DNA of 22,799 nt, from positions 1 to 22,799 of the forward strand of contig CALEII010000019.1 of NCBI GenBank assembly GCA_937876205.1, given 5' to 3'. The translations under genes were made by a program, and so were the position numbers. How positions within the stretch are numbered: the stretch's first letter is position 1; each line of letters begins with the position of its first letter. Positions 6,686 through 13,732 of this stretch are shown piece by piece. Below the pieces are notes generated by a model, which made no database searches, was not told where the DNA came from, and saw only the letters and a list, made by a program, of their open reading frames with translations. This stretch comes from an uncultured Clostridia bacterium. GTDB lineage: Bacteria; Bacillota; Clostridia; Oscillospirales; Acutalibacteraceae.

Positions 6686-8230
6686 ATGAAAAACACAAGG
6701 AAAAGAGTTTCAGCTGTAATTGTATCTCTTGTTCTTAGCGTTGCTTTACTTGTGGGTACAGCATTACCCGCTTACGCCGAGATGAATCTTTCTCAGATTG
6801 TTTCAGGTCTGTTCGGCAGTGCAGGTGCAGGCGGTGCAAGCGGACCAATCAACGCTTCTCAGATGATTTCTGACTGGCTCAACGGCCTTATTCAGGAAGA
6901 GAATGACAGCCCCATTGACAAATTCGTTGAGAACATCAAGAATCAGTGGAACGGTGTTGAAACTCCTGACGAAAACCCCGATGACGACGAAGAAATTGAG
7001 GTTGTTATTGAAGAGGCTCTTGCAGATAATATTGCAGATCTTTTCAACCTTACCGTTAATGAAATAAAGAAGAGTAAGCCTGCATTTGCAAAGGTACAGA
7101 CAGCATCAATGGAAGCTGAGCTTGCAAATCAGCTTCAGGGTGGTCTCGGTCCCGTTACAGGGCTGGTTGAGTCTCTTATCGGCACAAAGGATATATTTGC
7201 CGGTGTTATTGACGGCACAATGAAAGAAAACACAATCACAACCGAGTATCCTTACGGCAACGACATTATCAATAACATCCCTCTTACGGGCAAGGATTAT
7301 GTTGCAAGCCTCAAGGGTGAGGATATAAAGGACTATACTGTTACTTTTGCAAAAAGCACAAGCCACAGTCAGAAGTACACAATACATATTGACCTTAAGG
7401 ATGTTGAAGGCTCAGCCGCTGACTCAGGTCTTGCAAATGTTTTTGACGTAACAGACAAGGCATTTGCAACAATAGAGCTTGGCACAACATCAATAAATAT
7501 CGATGTGATGCTCAAGTATGTCAATAACTATGTTGAAGTTTCGGTTGACCGTTACGGCAACCTTACAAACTACACAATGGGTATGGGTATCACCTTTATG
7601 TTTAAGCAGGAAGACGGCTCATATTCAACAAAAATGCCCTATCTCGGCGTTGATTTTGAAGAAGAGGGCATAATTTACACAATAACAACCTATTACGGTG
7701 ACTTCGATTTTGAAACAAGACTTATGGGTGATGCCGATGAAAACGGCAAGATAAATTCAAGCGACGCAAGAAGTGTTCTGCGTGTGGCATCACAGCTTGA
7801 TGAAATGGACGAAAATGACAGAAAGTTCTGTGATATCAATGCAGACGGTAAGATTACATCTTATGATGCGAGAGAAATTCTCAGAGCATCGGCAAGTATG
7901 ATAACTCTGCCTACAACAGAAGAAGTTCTCGGCTATAAGCCCTATGAAAAGAGCGAGTCTGTCAAGAGACAGATTGATGACCTGAGAGTAATTCTTATGG
8001 CTTATCAGTCAGCAGAGGAAGAAGAAGCAAAGAAGGAGCTTCAGGATTATTATGACAGCCTTTACGGTGAGGGTGCCACAAAGGTTGAAGAAACCACAAC
8101 AAAACAGATAAACAGCACCGGAAATAAAGTCGATGATATTCTCGGCGGCATTGGTGACATAATCAGCGGCGGTTCAGGCGGCGGCTCAATAGGCGATATT
8201 ATCGGCGGCTTCGGCAACCTGTTCGGTTAA
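6686..8230 (+). CDS. Secreted dockerin-repeat protein of unknown function
   Basis: A 514-aa exported protein. Residues 1-31 form a Sec signal peptide (KNTRKR, hydrophobic core, cleavage after AYA-31). After a glycine-rich start (SGLFGSAGAGGASG) comes an acidic segment and a large domain I cannot assign. Residues about 347-408 are a dockerin-like pair of calcium-binding repeats, GDADENGKINSSDARSVLR and CDINADGKITSYDAREILR. The C-terminus is a charged helical stretch followed by a glycine-rich tail of GDIIGG type. Dockerins bind cohesin domains; here no cohesin or glycoside hydrolase domain is present, so the role may be protein attachment at the cell surface rather than cellulose breakdown. 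It is single-gene, with its own strong promoter and a terminator. The dockerin call is firm; the rest is not identified. Confidence 0.8.
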   Translation: MKNTRKRVSAVIVSLVLSVALLVGTALPAYAEMNLSQIVSGLFGSAGAGGASGPINASQMISDWLNGLIQEENDSPIDKFVENIKNQWNGVETPDENPDDDEEIEVVIEEALADNIADLFNLTVNEIKKSKPAFAKVQTASMEAELANQLQGGLGPVTGLVESLIGTKDIFAGVIDGTMKENTITTEYPYGNDIINNIPLTGKDYVASLKGEDIKDYTVTFAKSTSHSQKYTIHIDLKDVEGSAADSGLANVFDVTDKAFATIELGTTSINIDVMLKYVNNYVEVSVDRYGNLTNYTMGMGITFMFKQEDGSYSTKMPYLGVDFEEEGIIYTITTYYGDFDFETRLMGDADENGKINSSDARSVLRVASQLDEMDENDRKFCDINADGKITSYDAREILRASASMITLPTTEEVLGYKPYEKSESVKRQIDDLRVILMAYQSAEEEEAKKELQDYYDSLYGEGATKVEETTTKQINSTGNKVDDILGGIGDIISGGSGGGSIGDIIGGFGNLFG

Positions 8231-8247
8231 AAAACAAGTTAAAAATT

Positions 8248-8280
8248 AACGCAGACACTTCGGTGCCTGCGTTCTTAATT
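8248..8280 (+). terminator. Terminator after the first dockerin gene
   Basis: AACGCAG-A-CAC (8248-8258) pairs with GTG-C-CTGCGTT (8263-8273) around a stable TTCG tetraloop, with one A/C mismatch and a modest T-rich tail (TTCTTAATTT). Likely an intrinsic terminator of moderate strength. Confidence 0.75.
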
Positions 8281-8304
8281 TGTGTGAAAATATATTGATT
8301 TTTA

Positions 8305-8333
8305 TTGATATTGTTTTTTTATGATGATATAAT
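8305..8333 (+). promoter_or_regulatory. Promoter of the unknown two-gene cassette
   Basis: TTGATA (8305-8310), a 17-bp spacer and a perfect TATAAT (8328-8333) preceded by TGA. It lies between the upstream terminator and the cassette, giving a leader of about 120 nt before the chosen start codon. I saw only a weak short hairpin (CTGT..ACAG) in that leader. Confidence 0.7.
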
Positions 8334-8459
8334 GATTACGGTTTGAATTATTCTTATCTCGTTTTTTGATAGCTGTTCATACAGTTAGGGTTAAAATTAT
8401 AAAATATTATTCGTCAAATGCCGGTTAAGAAAACAAGTATTTGTATAGAGGTATATGTA

Positions 8460-9575
8460 ATGAATCGTGATCTTGAAAGATTAAAAAAGAACTCGGCAAA
8501 AAAATTGTCTTTTGCGCAGGAAGCAATGCAAGAAAAAAAGATAGTTGAAAATCATATTGAGCAGGTAAATGATGAATATAAACGTGCGGTTACTGTATCA
8601 ATGCAGGCACCGGCAATTATTCGAAATATTGATAAAGAGTTTAAACAAAAGACAAAACTTTGTGAAACGGATATTGTTTTTTTGTTGTTAGCAACAGCAA
8701 TTCAATGTGCAAGGCAATACTTATTATCTAATGAAAAATTTAGATTGACATCAAAGCAGAATGACAAACTTATGGAAAAAATTCTTGCACCGGCTCCACC
8801 GTCGTGGCAGGAGGTCTTGTTGCAGAGTGTTCCATATGATGCTATTACAAGAGGTGTGCATGTTCATGAAAGTACCGGTTTGTCCGGAACTACTCACAGA
8901 TACAGAACTTTAGGTCATGATCCTGTTTTGGGGTGGGTTTTCGGAACAGCTAATATTATGACGAGATCTCTTACAAAAACAGATTTTGAATCTTTTATGG
9001 TGAAGGATAATGTTATAATAAAGCATTATCCTAACGGGGTTAGCGGTATATTTGATAAAGCTGTTTCTTATGCGCAGAAAGATAAATATCTGCTCCCGGC
9101 TTCTATAGCAAGACAGGCGGTACATTTTGGTTCTGATTATTTTTCAAAACAAGGATTACCGGTTCCGCTTATTTCGACAATAAACAATGATCTGGCAAAA
9201 AATATGATTCTGAATGGTTCAATAGATTCTTTCAGTATAATGCGAAGTGCGGGATTAGCTGCACTTATAAACAAACTGGTTGCAATTATACATAATCTTT
9301 TTTATAATGAAAATACAGATGGTCCCAAAAATATGTATGAGGTAAGAACTCGAAAAATACTCAGTTATTCAAATGCATTGTCAGTTGGAAGTAATGTTGT
9401 GGTAACTGCAGTAACAAAAGATCTGAAAAAACTGGATGTGGGCGGTGCTGTTGTTGCGTTTCACAGATTTATATCTGATTATAATTTTATTCAAAAAATT
9501 AAAACAGAATTTTTGGAAAAAGAGATTTATAATATGATAATCGGAACACAATATGATTTTATGGATGGTGTTTAA
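8460..9575 (+). CDS. Uncharacterised protein A of an A/T-rich two-gene cassette
   Basis: A protein of about 371 aa that I do not recognise. The chosen ATG at 8460 has AGAGG 8 nt upstream; an ATG at 8418 would add 14 residues but has no ribosome-binding site. The N-terminal 60 residues are charged and helical. Then come a hydrophobic helix (TDIVFLLLATAIQCARQYLL), a proline-rich turn (APAPPSW), and a conserved-looking core HVHESTG, TTHRYRTLGHDPVLGWVFGTANIM with several histidines. The C-terminal half has amphipathic or hydrophobic helices (GLAALINKLVAIIHNLFY). No signal peptide, nuclease, helicase or ATPase motif is visible. The following gene starts 2 nt after its stop. Codon use (many TTA, ATA, AGA) differs from the neighbours, suggesting horizontal transfer. 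Real gene: sure; function: unknown. Confidence 0.8.
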   Translation: MNRDLERLKKNSAKKLSFAQEAMQEKKIVENHIEQVNDEYKRAVTVSMQAPAIIRNIDKEFKQKTKLCETDIVFLLLATAIQCARQYLLSNEKFRLTSKQNDKLMEKILAPAPPSWQEVLLQSVPYDAITRGVHVHESTGLSGTTHRYRTLGHDPVLGWVFGTANIMTRSLTKTDFESFMVKDNVIIKHYPNGVSGIFDKAVSYAQKDKYLLPASIARQAVHFGSDYFSKQGLPVPLISTINNDLAKNMILNGSIDSFSIMRSAGLAALINKLVAIIHNLFYNENTDGPKNMYEVRTRKILSYSNALSVGSNVVVTAVTKDLKKLDVGGAVVAFHRFISDYNFIQKIKTEFLEKEIYNMIIGTQYDFMDGV

Positions 9576-9577
9576 AT

Positions 9578-11395
9578 ATGTTTGGAAAAAGAAAAATGTA
9601 TAAAAAAGGGTTGGAAACTGCTCTTCAGGCATATGGAGATTTTGGAGAAAAACAGCAGGCTGCCATTGAACACATACGGAATGAAGTTCGCAGCGGAAAT
9701 AAAAAGTTAGAAGATGCGTTGTCTTCTCTTGGTGAGGATATTTTTGGGCTTTATGATTATCTTAATTCAAAGGAAAAAGCTGTACTTTATAAATTGGGAA
9801 CTCCGTCAGTAGATATAAAGGATCTTGATGACGAAGAAAAAAGATTGCTTCTTGCGATATTATATCAGTTAGCTCAGGATTCGCAGTCACAGCTTAACGA
9901 AAATCAGCAATCATTTTTAAGAGCGGTTCAGAAGTACCTCGAAATAACAAATCCACAGATAATTGCAGATTATGAAGCAATAGAAAATATCGATTCAATA
10001 GAAGTACAGAAAGTTTTTCTGCAGGTTGCTCTTGAATTTATGTATCTTCAGGAATCGGATGAATATACTGAAATTCAAGAAGATTTTCTCGGGTATTTTT
10101 CTGTTAACAGAAAACAGGCAAATCAGATAGAACTTGAAGTTAGCAGAATGTTTAATTTGGTGGGCGCAAAGGGACTGTCAGAGAAGTATGGTTATGTTCC
10201 TGAATTGTGTGAAGATGAACATCCGGAAGCTGTTTCTGTCTTAAAATCATCACTACCTGAAGAAGACAAGTCGCATTATGATGGAATTCCTGAAGAGATT
10301 GTAAAAAAATCTTATAAGAATAAACACAGCATTTCTTTAAGAACATATAATTTTATTGAAACTAAGGATTATGTTGTGTTTGAGAATGATGGAAAATTTA
10401 TTAAATACAACAAAAATTCAAAAGAAGAATCTGTAATTAATTTTGCGAAAATATTTGATATCGAGGAAGATCCGCTTTATCAGATCAAAGGAATAGATTT
10501 TTGTGAAGACAATACAGGCGTAAATTATAACGGAAATACATTTGCAGTACTGATATGTCAGGCTTATTCTCTTTCAGCTAATGATAAACTGTTTTTTTAT
10601 GATTTGAATAATGATGATTCTTTTATGGCAATGGAGAATGTAAATAAATTGTTTGATTTCCATCCGATTATATATACAACTGATAAAAGTATTGTTTTGA
10701 CAGGCAAAGGTAAATTTTCTGAAAATACACAGATTATATGCTACGACCTAATTGATAAATCAATGGGACAGTTAAAATGCAATATTGGGGAACTTGCTGA
10801 ATTATATCGAAAAGATGAATTGGCTGTACTTTGTTCGTATGTATTCTTTTATGTTGACTCTAATGTAGAAGCAATTGATAAAAACGGAAATCCTCTTCAG
10901 AATAAAATTTGCATAGGAGATCTGAATACGAAAGAAATATATGCAACAGACATACTTGAAAAGATAAAAAATGATATCAATAATGCAGAAAGTTTCAATT
11001 ATATATCATGTTTTTTCTCATGCAGGAATTCTGTTTATGTTGTTTTGCGTATTGGCAGTAATCATTACATTTACAAAATAATAATCAACGACATTAACGA
11101 TTTTGATGTCATTCGCTGTGCTGAAATACAAGATAGGATGGGGGTAATTCGGGCAAATTACAACTATATTGCCTTTAACACTAATTACTCAATTTGTGTA
11201 TTTAATACTGAATCTGAAAAGGTTGAACAAGTTGCCAAAGATTGTTGTTACTATTCCACATCAGGTAAATTGATAAAAAGTCGCAAACTGGTAACTGGAG
11301 AATATATGCTTGCAGGTCAATGGATATTGCATAACAGTTATGATATTATTTATATAACAGATATCAATAAACCAATGGAAAGTAAAAAAATATGA
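9578..11395 (+). CDS. Uncharacterised protein B with TerB-like helical region and beta-rich C-terminal half
   Basis: A 605-aa protein with two visible halves. Residues about 1-215 are helical. After an N-terminal coiled-coil-like stretch there is a segment resembling TerB-type tellurite-resistance/stress domains, with DDEEKRLLLAILYQLAQ, LNENQQSFLRAVQKYL and a second helical set ending in FLGYF..NRKQANQIELEVSRMF. Residues about 285-605 alternate strand-like blocks with short acidic turns (KLFFYDLNND, IICYDLIDKS, ICIGDLNTKE, ICVFNTESEK), which suggests a beta-propeller or similar sensor. No catalytic motif or signal peptide is seen, so it is likely cytosolic. It starts 2 nt after protein A, with only a weak GGTG site, so translation is probably coupled. 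The TerB likeness is my reading of helix pattern, not a database match. Confidence 0.72.
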   Translation: MFGKRKMYKKGLETALQAYGDFGEKQQAAIEHIRNEVRSGNKKLEDALSSLGEDIFGLYDYLNSKEKAVLYKLGTPSVDIKDLDDEEKRLLLAILYQLAQDSQSQLNENQQSFLRAVQKYLEITNPQIIADYEAIENIDSIEVQKVFLQVALEFMYLQESDEYTEIQEDFLGYFSVNRKQANQIELEVSRMFNLVGAKGLSEKYGYVPELCEDEHPEAVSVLKSSLPEEDKSHYDGIPEEIVKKSYKNKHSISLRTYNFIETKDYVVFENDGKFIKYNKNSKEESVINFAKIFDIEEDPLYQIKGIDFCEDNTGVNYNGNTFAVLICQAYSLSANDKLFFYDLNNDDSFMAMENVNKLFDFHPIIYTTDKSIVLTGKGKFSENTQIICYDLIDKSMGQLKCNIGELAELYRKDELAVLCSYVFFYVDSNVEAIDKNGNPLQNKICIGDLNTKEIYATDILEKIKNDINNAESFNYISCFFSCRNSVYVVLRIGSNHYIYKIIINDINDFDVIRCAEIQDRMGVIRANYNYIAFNTNYSICVFNTESEKVEQVAKDCCYYSTSGKLIKSRKLVTGEYMLAGQWILHNSYDIIYITDINKPMESKKI

Positions 11396-11402
11396 TAAAT
11401 AT

Positions 11403-11435
11403 TCATCCCCGCCGGAAACTTTTCGGCGGGGATGA
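11403..11435. terminator. Bidirectional hairpin between convergent genes
   Basis: A perfect 12-bp GC-rich inverted repeat, TCATCCCCGCCG (11403-11414) with its complement at 11424-11435, extendable by three weaker pairs. It lies between the end of protein B (plus) and the slipin gene (minus). Neither side has an immediate T tract, though a T run lies further along on the minus side. Probably a shared terminator or 3'-end protector. Confidence 0.65.
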
Positions 11436-11456
11436 GAAATATTATTACAGTTTTAA

Positions 11457-12389
11457 TTACTTCTTATCATCCTTGAACAGCTCTGCTGCTGATGTTGCGA
11501 GGGATGCAAGCCCCTGAATTTCTGAGGGGATGATAATCTTTGTTGCCTGACCGTCTGCAGCTGCTGCGAAAGCGTCAAGACTCTTGATTGTGAGAACTTC
11601 TCTTGTGGGAGCAGATTCATTGAGCACCTTGATACCTTCAGCCTTAGCCTGCTGAACAGCGATGATAGCCTGAGCTTCACCCTCTGCCTCACGGATTTTT
11701 GCTTCCTTAACGGCTTCTGCACGAAGGATTGCTGCCTGCTTTTCACCTTCTGCGGCGAGAATCTGAGATTCCTTCTGACCTTCTGCCACAAGAATCTTAC
11801 TTGCCTTTTCACCCTCAGCACGAAGGATTGCTTCACGGCGTTCACGCTCAGCCTTCATCTGCTTTTCCATTGCGTCCTGAATTTCTTTGGGCGGGAAGAT
11901 GTTCTTGAGCTCAACACGGTTTACCTTGATGCCCCAGGGGTCAGTTGCTTCGTCAAGAATACCTCTGATTTTAGCGTTTATTGTATCTCTTGATGTGAGA
12001 GTGTGGTCGAAATCCATTTCACCGATGATGTTACGCAGTGTTGTTGCTGTAAGGTTTTCTATAGCTGCAACAGGCTGTTCAACACCGTATGTGAAAAGCT
12101 TGGGGTCTGTTATCTGGTAGAAAACAACTGTGTCAATCTGCATTGTAACGTTGTCTTTTGTGATAACGGGCTGGGGTGCAAAATCTGCAACCTTTTCTTT
12201 GAGTGAAACAATTTTTGATACCTTCTCAATGAAAGGGATTTTGATGTGAAGACCTGTCTGCCAAGTGTCCTTGTATGTGCCGAGTCTTTCAACAACATAT
12301 GCCTTTGACTGAGGAACAATTTTGATGTTTGCAATAACGATAACGAGAGCAAAAACAATCAGAACTGCCAAAATAATGATCCATTCCAT
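11457..12389 (-). CDS. SPFH/stomatin-like protein (slipin, QmcA type)
   Basis: A 310-aa membrane-scaffold protein. Residues 3-22 form one N-terminal membrane helix, followed by the SPFH/Band 7 domain (VPQSKAYVVERLGTY..., about 25-185, with TLTSRDTINAKIRGILDEATDPWGIKV). A long charged helix with an alanine/glutamate-rich repeat pattern follows (about 185-270, RAEGEKASKILVAEGQKESQ) and is expected to form the coiled coil of the ring-shaped oligomer. Such proteins organise membrane microdomains and often control FtsH-type or NfeD-type partners. The preceding gene, 17 nt upstream, encodes a short NfeD protein, the standard slipin-NfeD pair. The start has a strong GGAGGT site. Family is firm. Confidence 0.93.
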   Translation of the reverse strand: MEWIIILAVLIVFALVIVIANIKIVPQSKAYVVERLGTYKDTWQTGLHIKIPFIEKVSKIVSLKEKVADFAPQPVITKDNVTMQIDTVVFYQITDPKLFTYGVEQPVAAIENLTATTLRNIIGEMDFDHTLTSRDTINAKIRGILDEATDPWGIKVNRVELKNIFPPKEIQDAMEKQMKAERERREAILRAEGEKASKILVAEGQKESQILAAEGEKQAAILRAEAVKEAKIREAEGEAQAIIAVQQAKAEGIKVLNESAPTREVLTIKSLDAFAAAADGQATKIIIPSEIQGLASLATSAAELFKDDKK

Positions 12390-12406
12390 AATAGTACCTC
12401 CGAAAA

Positions 12407-12838
12407 TTAAATTTCTTTTATTACAATAAGCTTAACGCCGCTTATTTCCCTGATGATAACCTTTTCACCGACTTCAATCACAGTGTTGTCTGCTGAGCGT
12501 GCTGTCCAGACCGAGCCGTTTACCTTAACAACGCCTGTGGGTGCAAGATTGTCAATTGTCTCCGTAACAACGCCTGTCTTGCCTATGACCATATCTGCAT
12601 TGGTGGGCTCCGCTTTTTTGTTGATAATCTTTTTCACAAGCGGACGGGTTGCGATAACGGCTATGGCAGAAACAACAACGAATATCACAATCTGAATCCA
12701 CAGCTGCTGCACACCTGCAAGTGTTGCGATGAAAGCTGCCAGTGCGCCTATGGCAAACCATATGGAAACAATCTGTGTGGTTGCAATTTCTAGCACGATT
12801 GCGGCAACAAGAATGCCGAGCCATACATAAACCATCAT
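12407..12838 (-). CDS. NfeD family membrane protein, short form
   Basis: A 143-aa protein with two or three N-terminal membrane helices (about residues 3-22, 24-45 and 46-65) and a C-terminal OB-fold domain (about 80-143, beginning at the MVIGKTGVVTETI strand and ending in KVIIREISGVKLIVIKEI). It lacks the serine protease domain of long NfeD proteins. Short NfeD proteins work with the SPFH partner encoded directly downstream, probably to anchor or stabilise its membrane assembly. The first of two adjacent ATG codons (12838) is chosen for its GAGGTG site 7 nt upstream. Confidence 0.9.
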   Translation of the reverse strand: MMVYVWLGILVAAIVLEIATTQIVSIWFAIGALAAFIATLAGVQQLWIQIVIFVVVSAIAVIATRPLVKKIINKKAEPTNADMVIGKTGVVTETIDNLAPTGVVKVNGSVWTARSADNTVIEVGEKVIIREISGVKLIVIKEI

Positions 12839-12857
12839 TGTTTATCACCTCGTTTTT

Positions 12858-12886
12858 AATATATCATAAAGAAAAAATGTTGTAAA
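12858..12886 (-). promoter_or_regulatory. Promoter of the nfeD-slipin operon
   Basis: On the minus strand TTTACA (12886-12881), a 17-bp spacer and TATATT (12863-12858) preceded by TGA. It is about 20 nt upstream of the nfeD start codon, so the leader is very short. Confidence 0.7.
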
Positions 12887-12962
12887 TAGTTTTTGTTCAG
12901 ATTTTTGAAGATTTACAATTTCGTAATAAATATGCAAATTGTGTGAAATATAGTAAATTTCA

Positions 12963-12996
12963 GCAAAAAGAAAACAGCCACATCAATCTGTGACTG
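12963..12996 (-). terminator. Terminator of the HD hydrolase gene
   Basis: CAGTCACA (12996-12989 on the minus strand) pairs with TGTGGCTG (12982-12975) with one G-U pair and a 6-nt loop, followed by TTTTCTTTTT. The stem overlaps the gene's stop codon. Confidence 0.85.
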
Positions 12997-13429
12997 CATT
13001 CTTTAAGGATAAGATTTCAATAGCTTTTTTATATTTTTCAAGTCGTTGAAGGTAATTTTCATTGATTTCAGGCAGACGGGAAACATCACAGTTGTGAAGA
13101 AGGTCTGCCAGCTTGACTTTTGTTGCCGTTTTATCTGTTGCAACACGGTTTATGTAGCTGAAATAGTCTTCATCAGGCTTTTTTGTGAGAATTTCAACAA
13201 TATTCACAACATCAGAAGGAATACCTTCGGCAATAAGCATATCAGCTGTGACAGCCGTGTCTTCGATAACATCGTGAAGCAGTGCTGCTGCAGTTTCCTT
13301 TTCGGTTGTCATCTGCTGTGCAACATGGGCAGGGTGCAGAATGTATGGCATTCCGCCGTTATCTACGGCTCCGTGATGCGCATTATAGGCAATTTTCATC
13401 GCCCTGACTGTCAGTTCGGTATGAATCAT
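12983..13429 (-). CDS. Small HD-domain hydrolase, Mesh1/small alarmone hydrolase-like
   Basis: A 148-aa stand-alone HD phosphohydrolase resembling the hydrolase half of RelA/SpoT. Metal and catalytic positions are visible: H18-H19, H32 in ILHPAHVA, H52-D53 plus E56-D57 in LLHDVIEDT, and D109...N113 in KLADLLHN. Single-domain members (SAH/Mesh1) hydrolyse (p)ppGpp or related 3'-pyrophosphorylated nucleotides with Mn2+ in the cytosol. That activity is inferred from the motif set and should not be taken as shown. The start at 13429 has GAGGTG 7 nt upstream. The gene is monocistronic, with its own terminator, and has a strikingly complex upstream region: a perfect TTGACA-17-TATAAT promoter and, further up, a second promoter and an inverted-repeat element. 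Confidence 0.85.
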   Translation of the reverse strand: MIHTELTVRAMKIAYNAHHGAVDNGGMPYILHPAHVAQQMTTEKETAAALLHDVIEDTAVTADMLIAEGIPSDVVNIVEILTKKPDEDYFSYINRVATDKTATKVKLADLLHNCDVSRLPEINENYLQRLEKYKKAIEILSLKNAVTD

Positions 13430-13446
13430 AGAAACACCTCATACTG

Positions 13447-13475
13447 ATTATACCTTACAATGCCCTTTTTGTCAA
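13447..13475 (-). promoter_or_regulatory. Proximal promoter (P2) of the HD hydrolase gene
   Basis: A perfect consensus pair on the minus strand: TTGACA (13475-13470), 17-bp spacer, TATAAT (13452-13447). The expected transcript begins near 13440, just upstream of the ribosome-binding site. The -35 hexamer touches the palindrome at 13475-13490, so a protein bound there could block or assist the polymerase. Confidence 0.8.
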
Positions 13476-13596
13476 TTAGCCGTGGCTAACTCAAGCCGTA
13501 AAAAAGAAAGCCTGTATATCCGTCAGGCAAGATCCCGAAGAAGGAGAAAGCATATTCACAAAAAAGAGGTTACGACCTGAGTTAGCACCTGCTAAC
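13475..13596 (-). repeat. 122-bp element with 27-bp imperfect terminal inverted repeats; candidate structured leader RNA
   Basis: The two ends, 13475-13501 and 13570-13596, are inverted repeats. Read as plus-strand RNA they give 21 of 27 Watson-Crick pairs; read as minus-strand RNA the same ends give 24 of 27 pairs, because three differences become G-U pairs. Each end is also a 16-bp palindrome of the form RTTAGC-N4-GCTAAC. Inside, on the minus strand, lie a small AGGU-CGUA-ACCU hairpin and a GCCUG/CAGGC hairpin (13528-13510) followed by TTTCTTTTTT (13509-13500), which resembles an intrinsic terminator. It sits directly downstream of promoter P1. No open reading frame of note is present. Confidence 0.6.
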
Positions 13597-13603
13597 TGTT
13601 TTT

Positions 13604-13632
13604 AGTATAACGGATTTTTTGCTTTTTGTCAA
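13604..13632 (-). promoter_or_regulatory. Distal promoter (P1) reading into the inverted-repeat element
   Basis: On the minus strand TTGACA (13632-13627), a 17-bp spacer and TATACT (13609-13604). The expected transcript starts at 13597 or 13596, which is exactly the first base of the GTTAGC palindrome of the element. The -35 neighbourhood (ATTGACAAAAAG) is identical over 12 bp to that of promoter P2. Confidence 0.72.
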
Positions 13633-13673
13633 TACTGAGAAGAAAAATTTTTTCAAAGAAATTGTCGAATGTC

Positions 13674-13702
13674 TTGAAAAAATCAAACGGATATTTTATC
13701 AT
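13674..13702 (+). promoter_or_regulatory. Promoter of the sigma-GLUG fusion gene
   Basis: TTGAAA (13674-13679), a 17-bp spacer and TATCAT (13697-13702). The start codon at 13733 follows with a GAGG site. It is divergent from promoter P1 of the HD hydrolase gene, with about 40 bp between the -35 hexamers. Confidence 0.55.
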
Positions 13703-13732
13703 ATTGTTATCAATATGAAATGAGGCAGAAAA

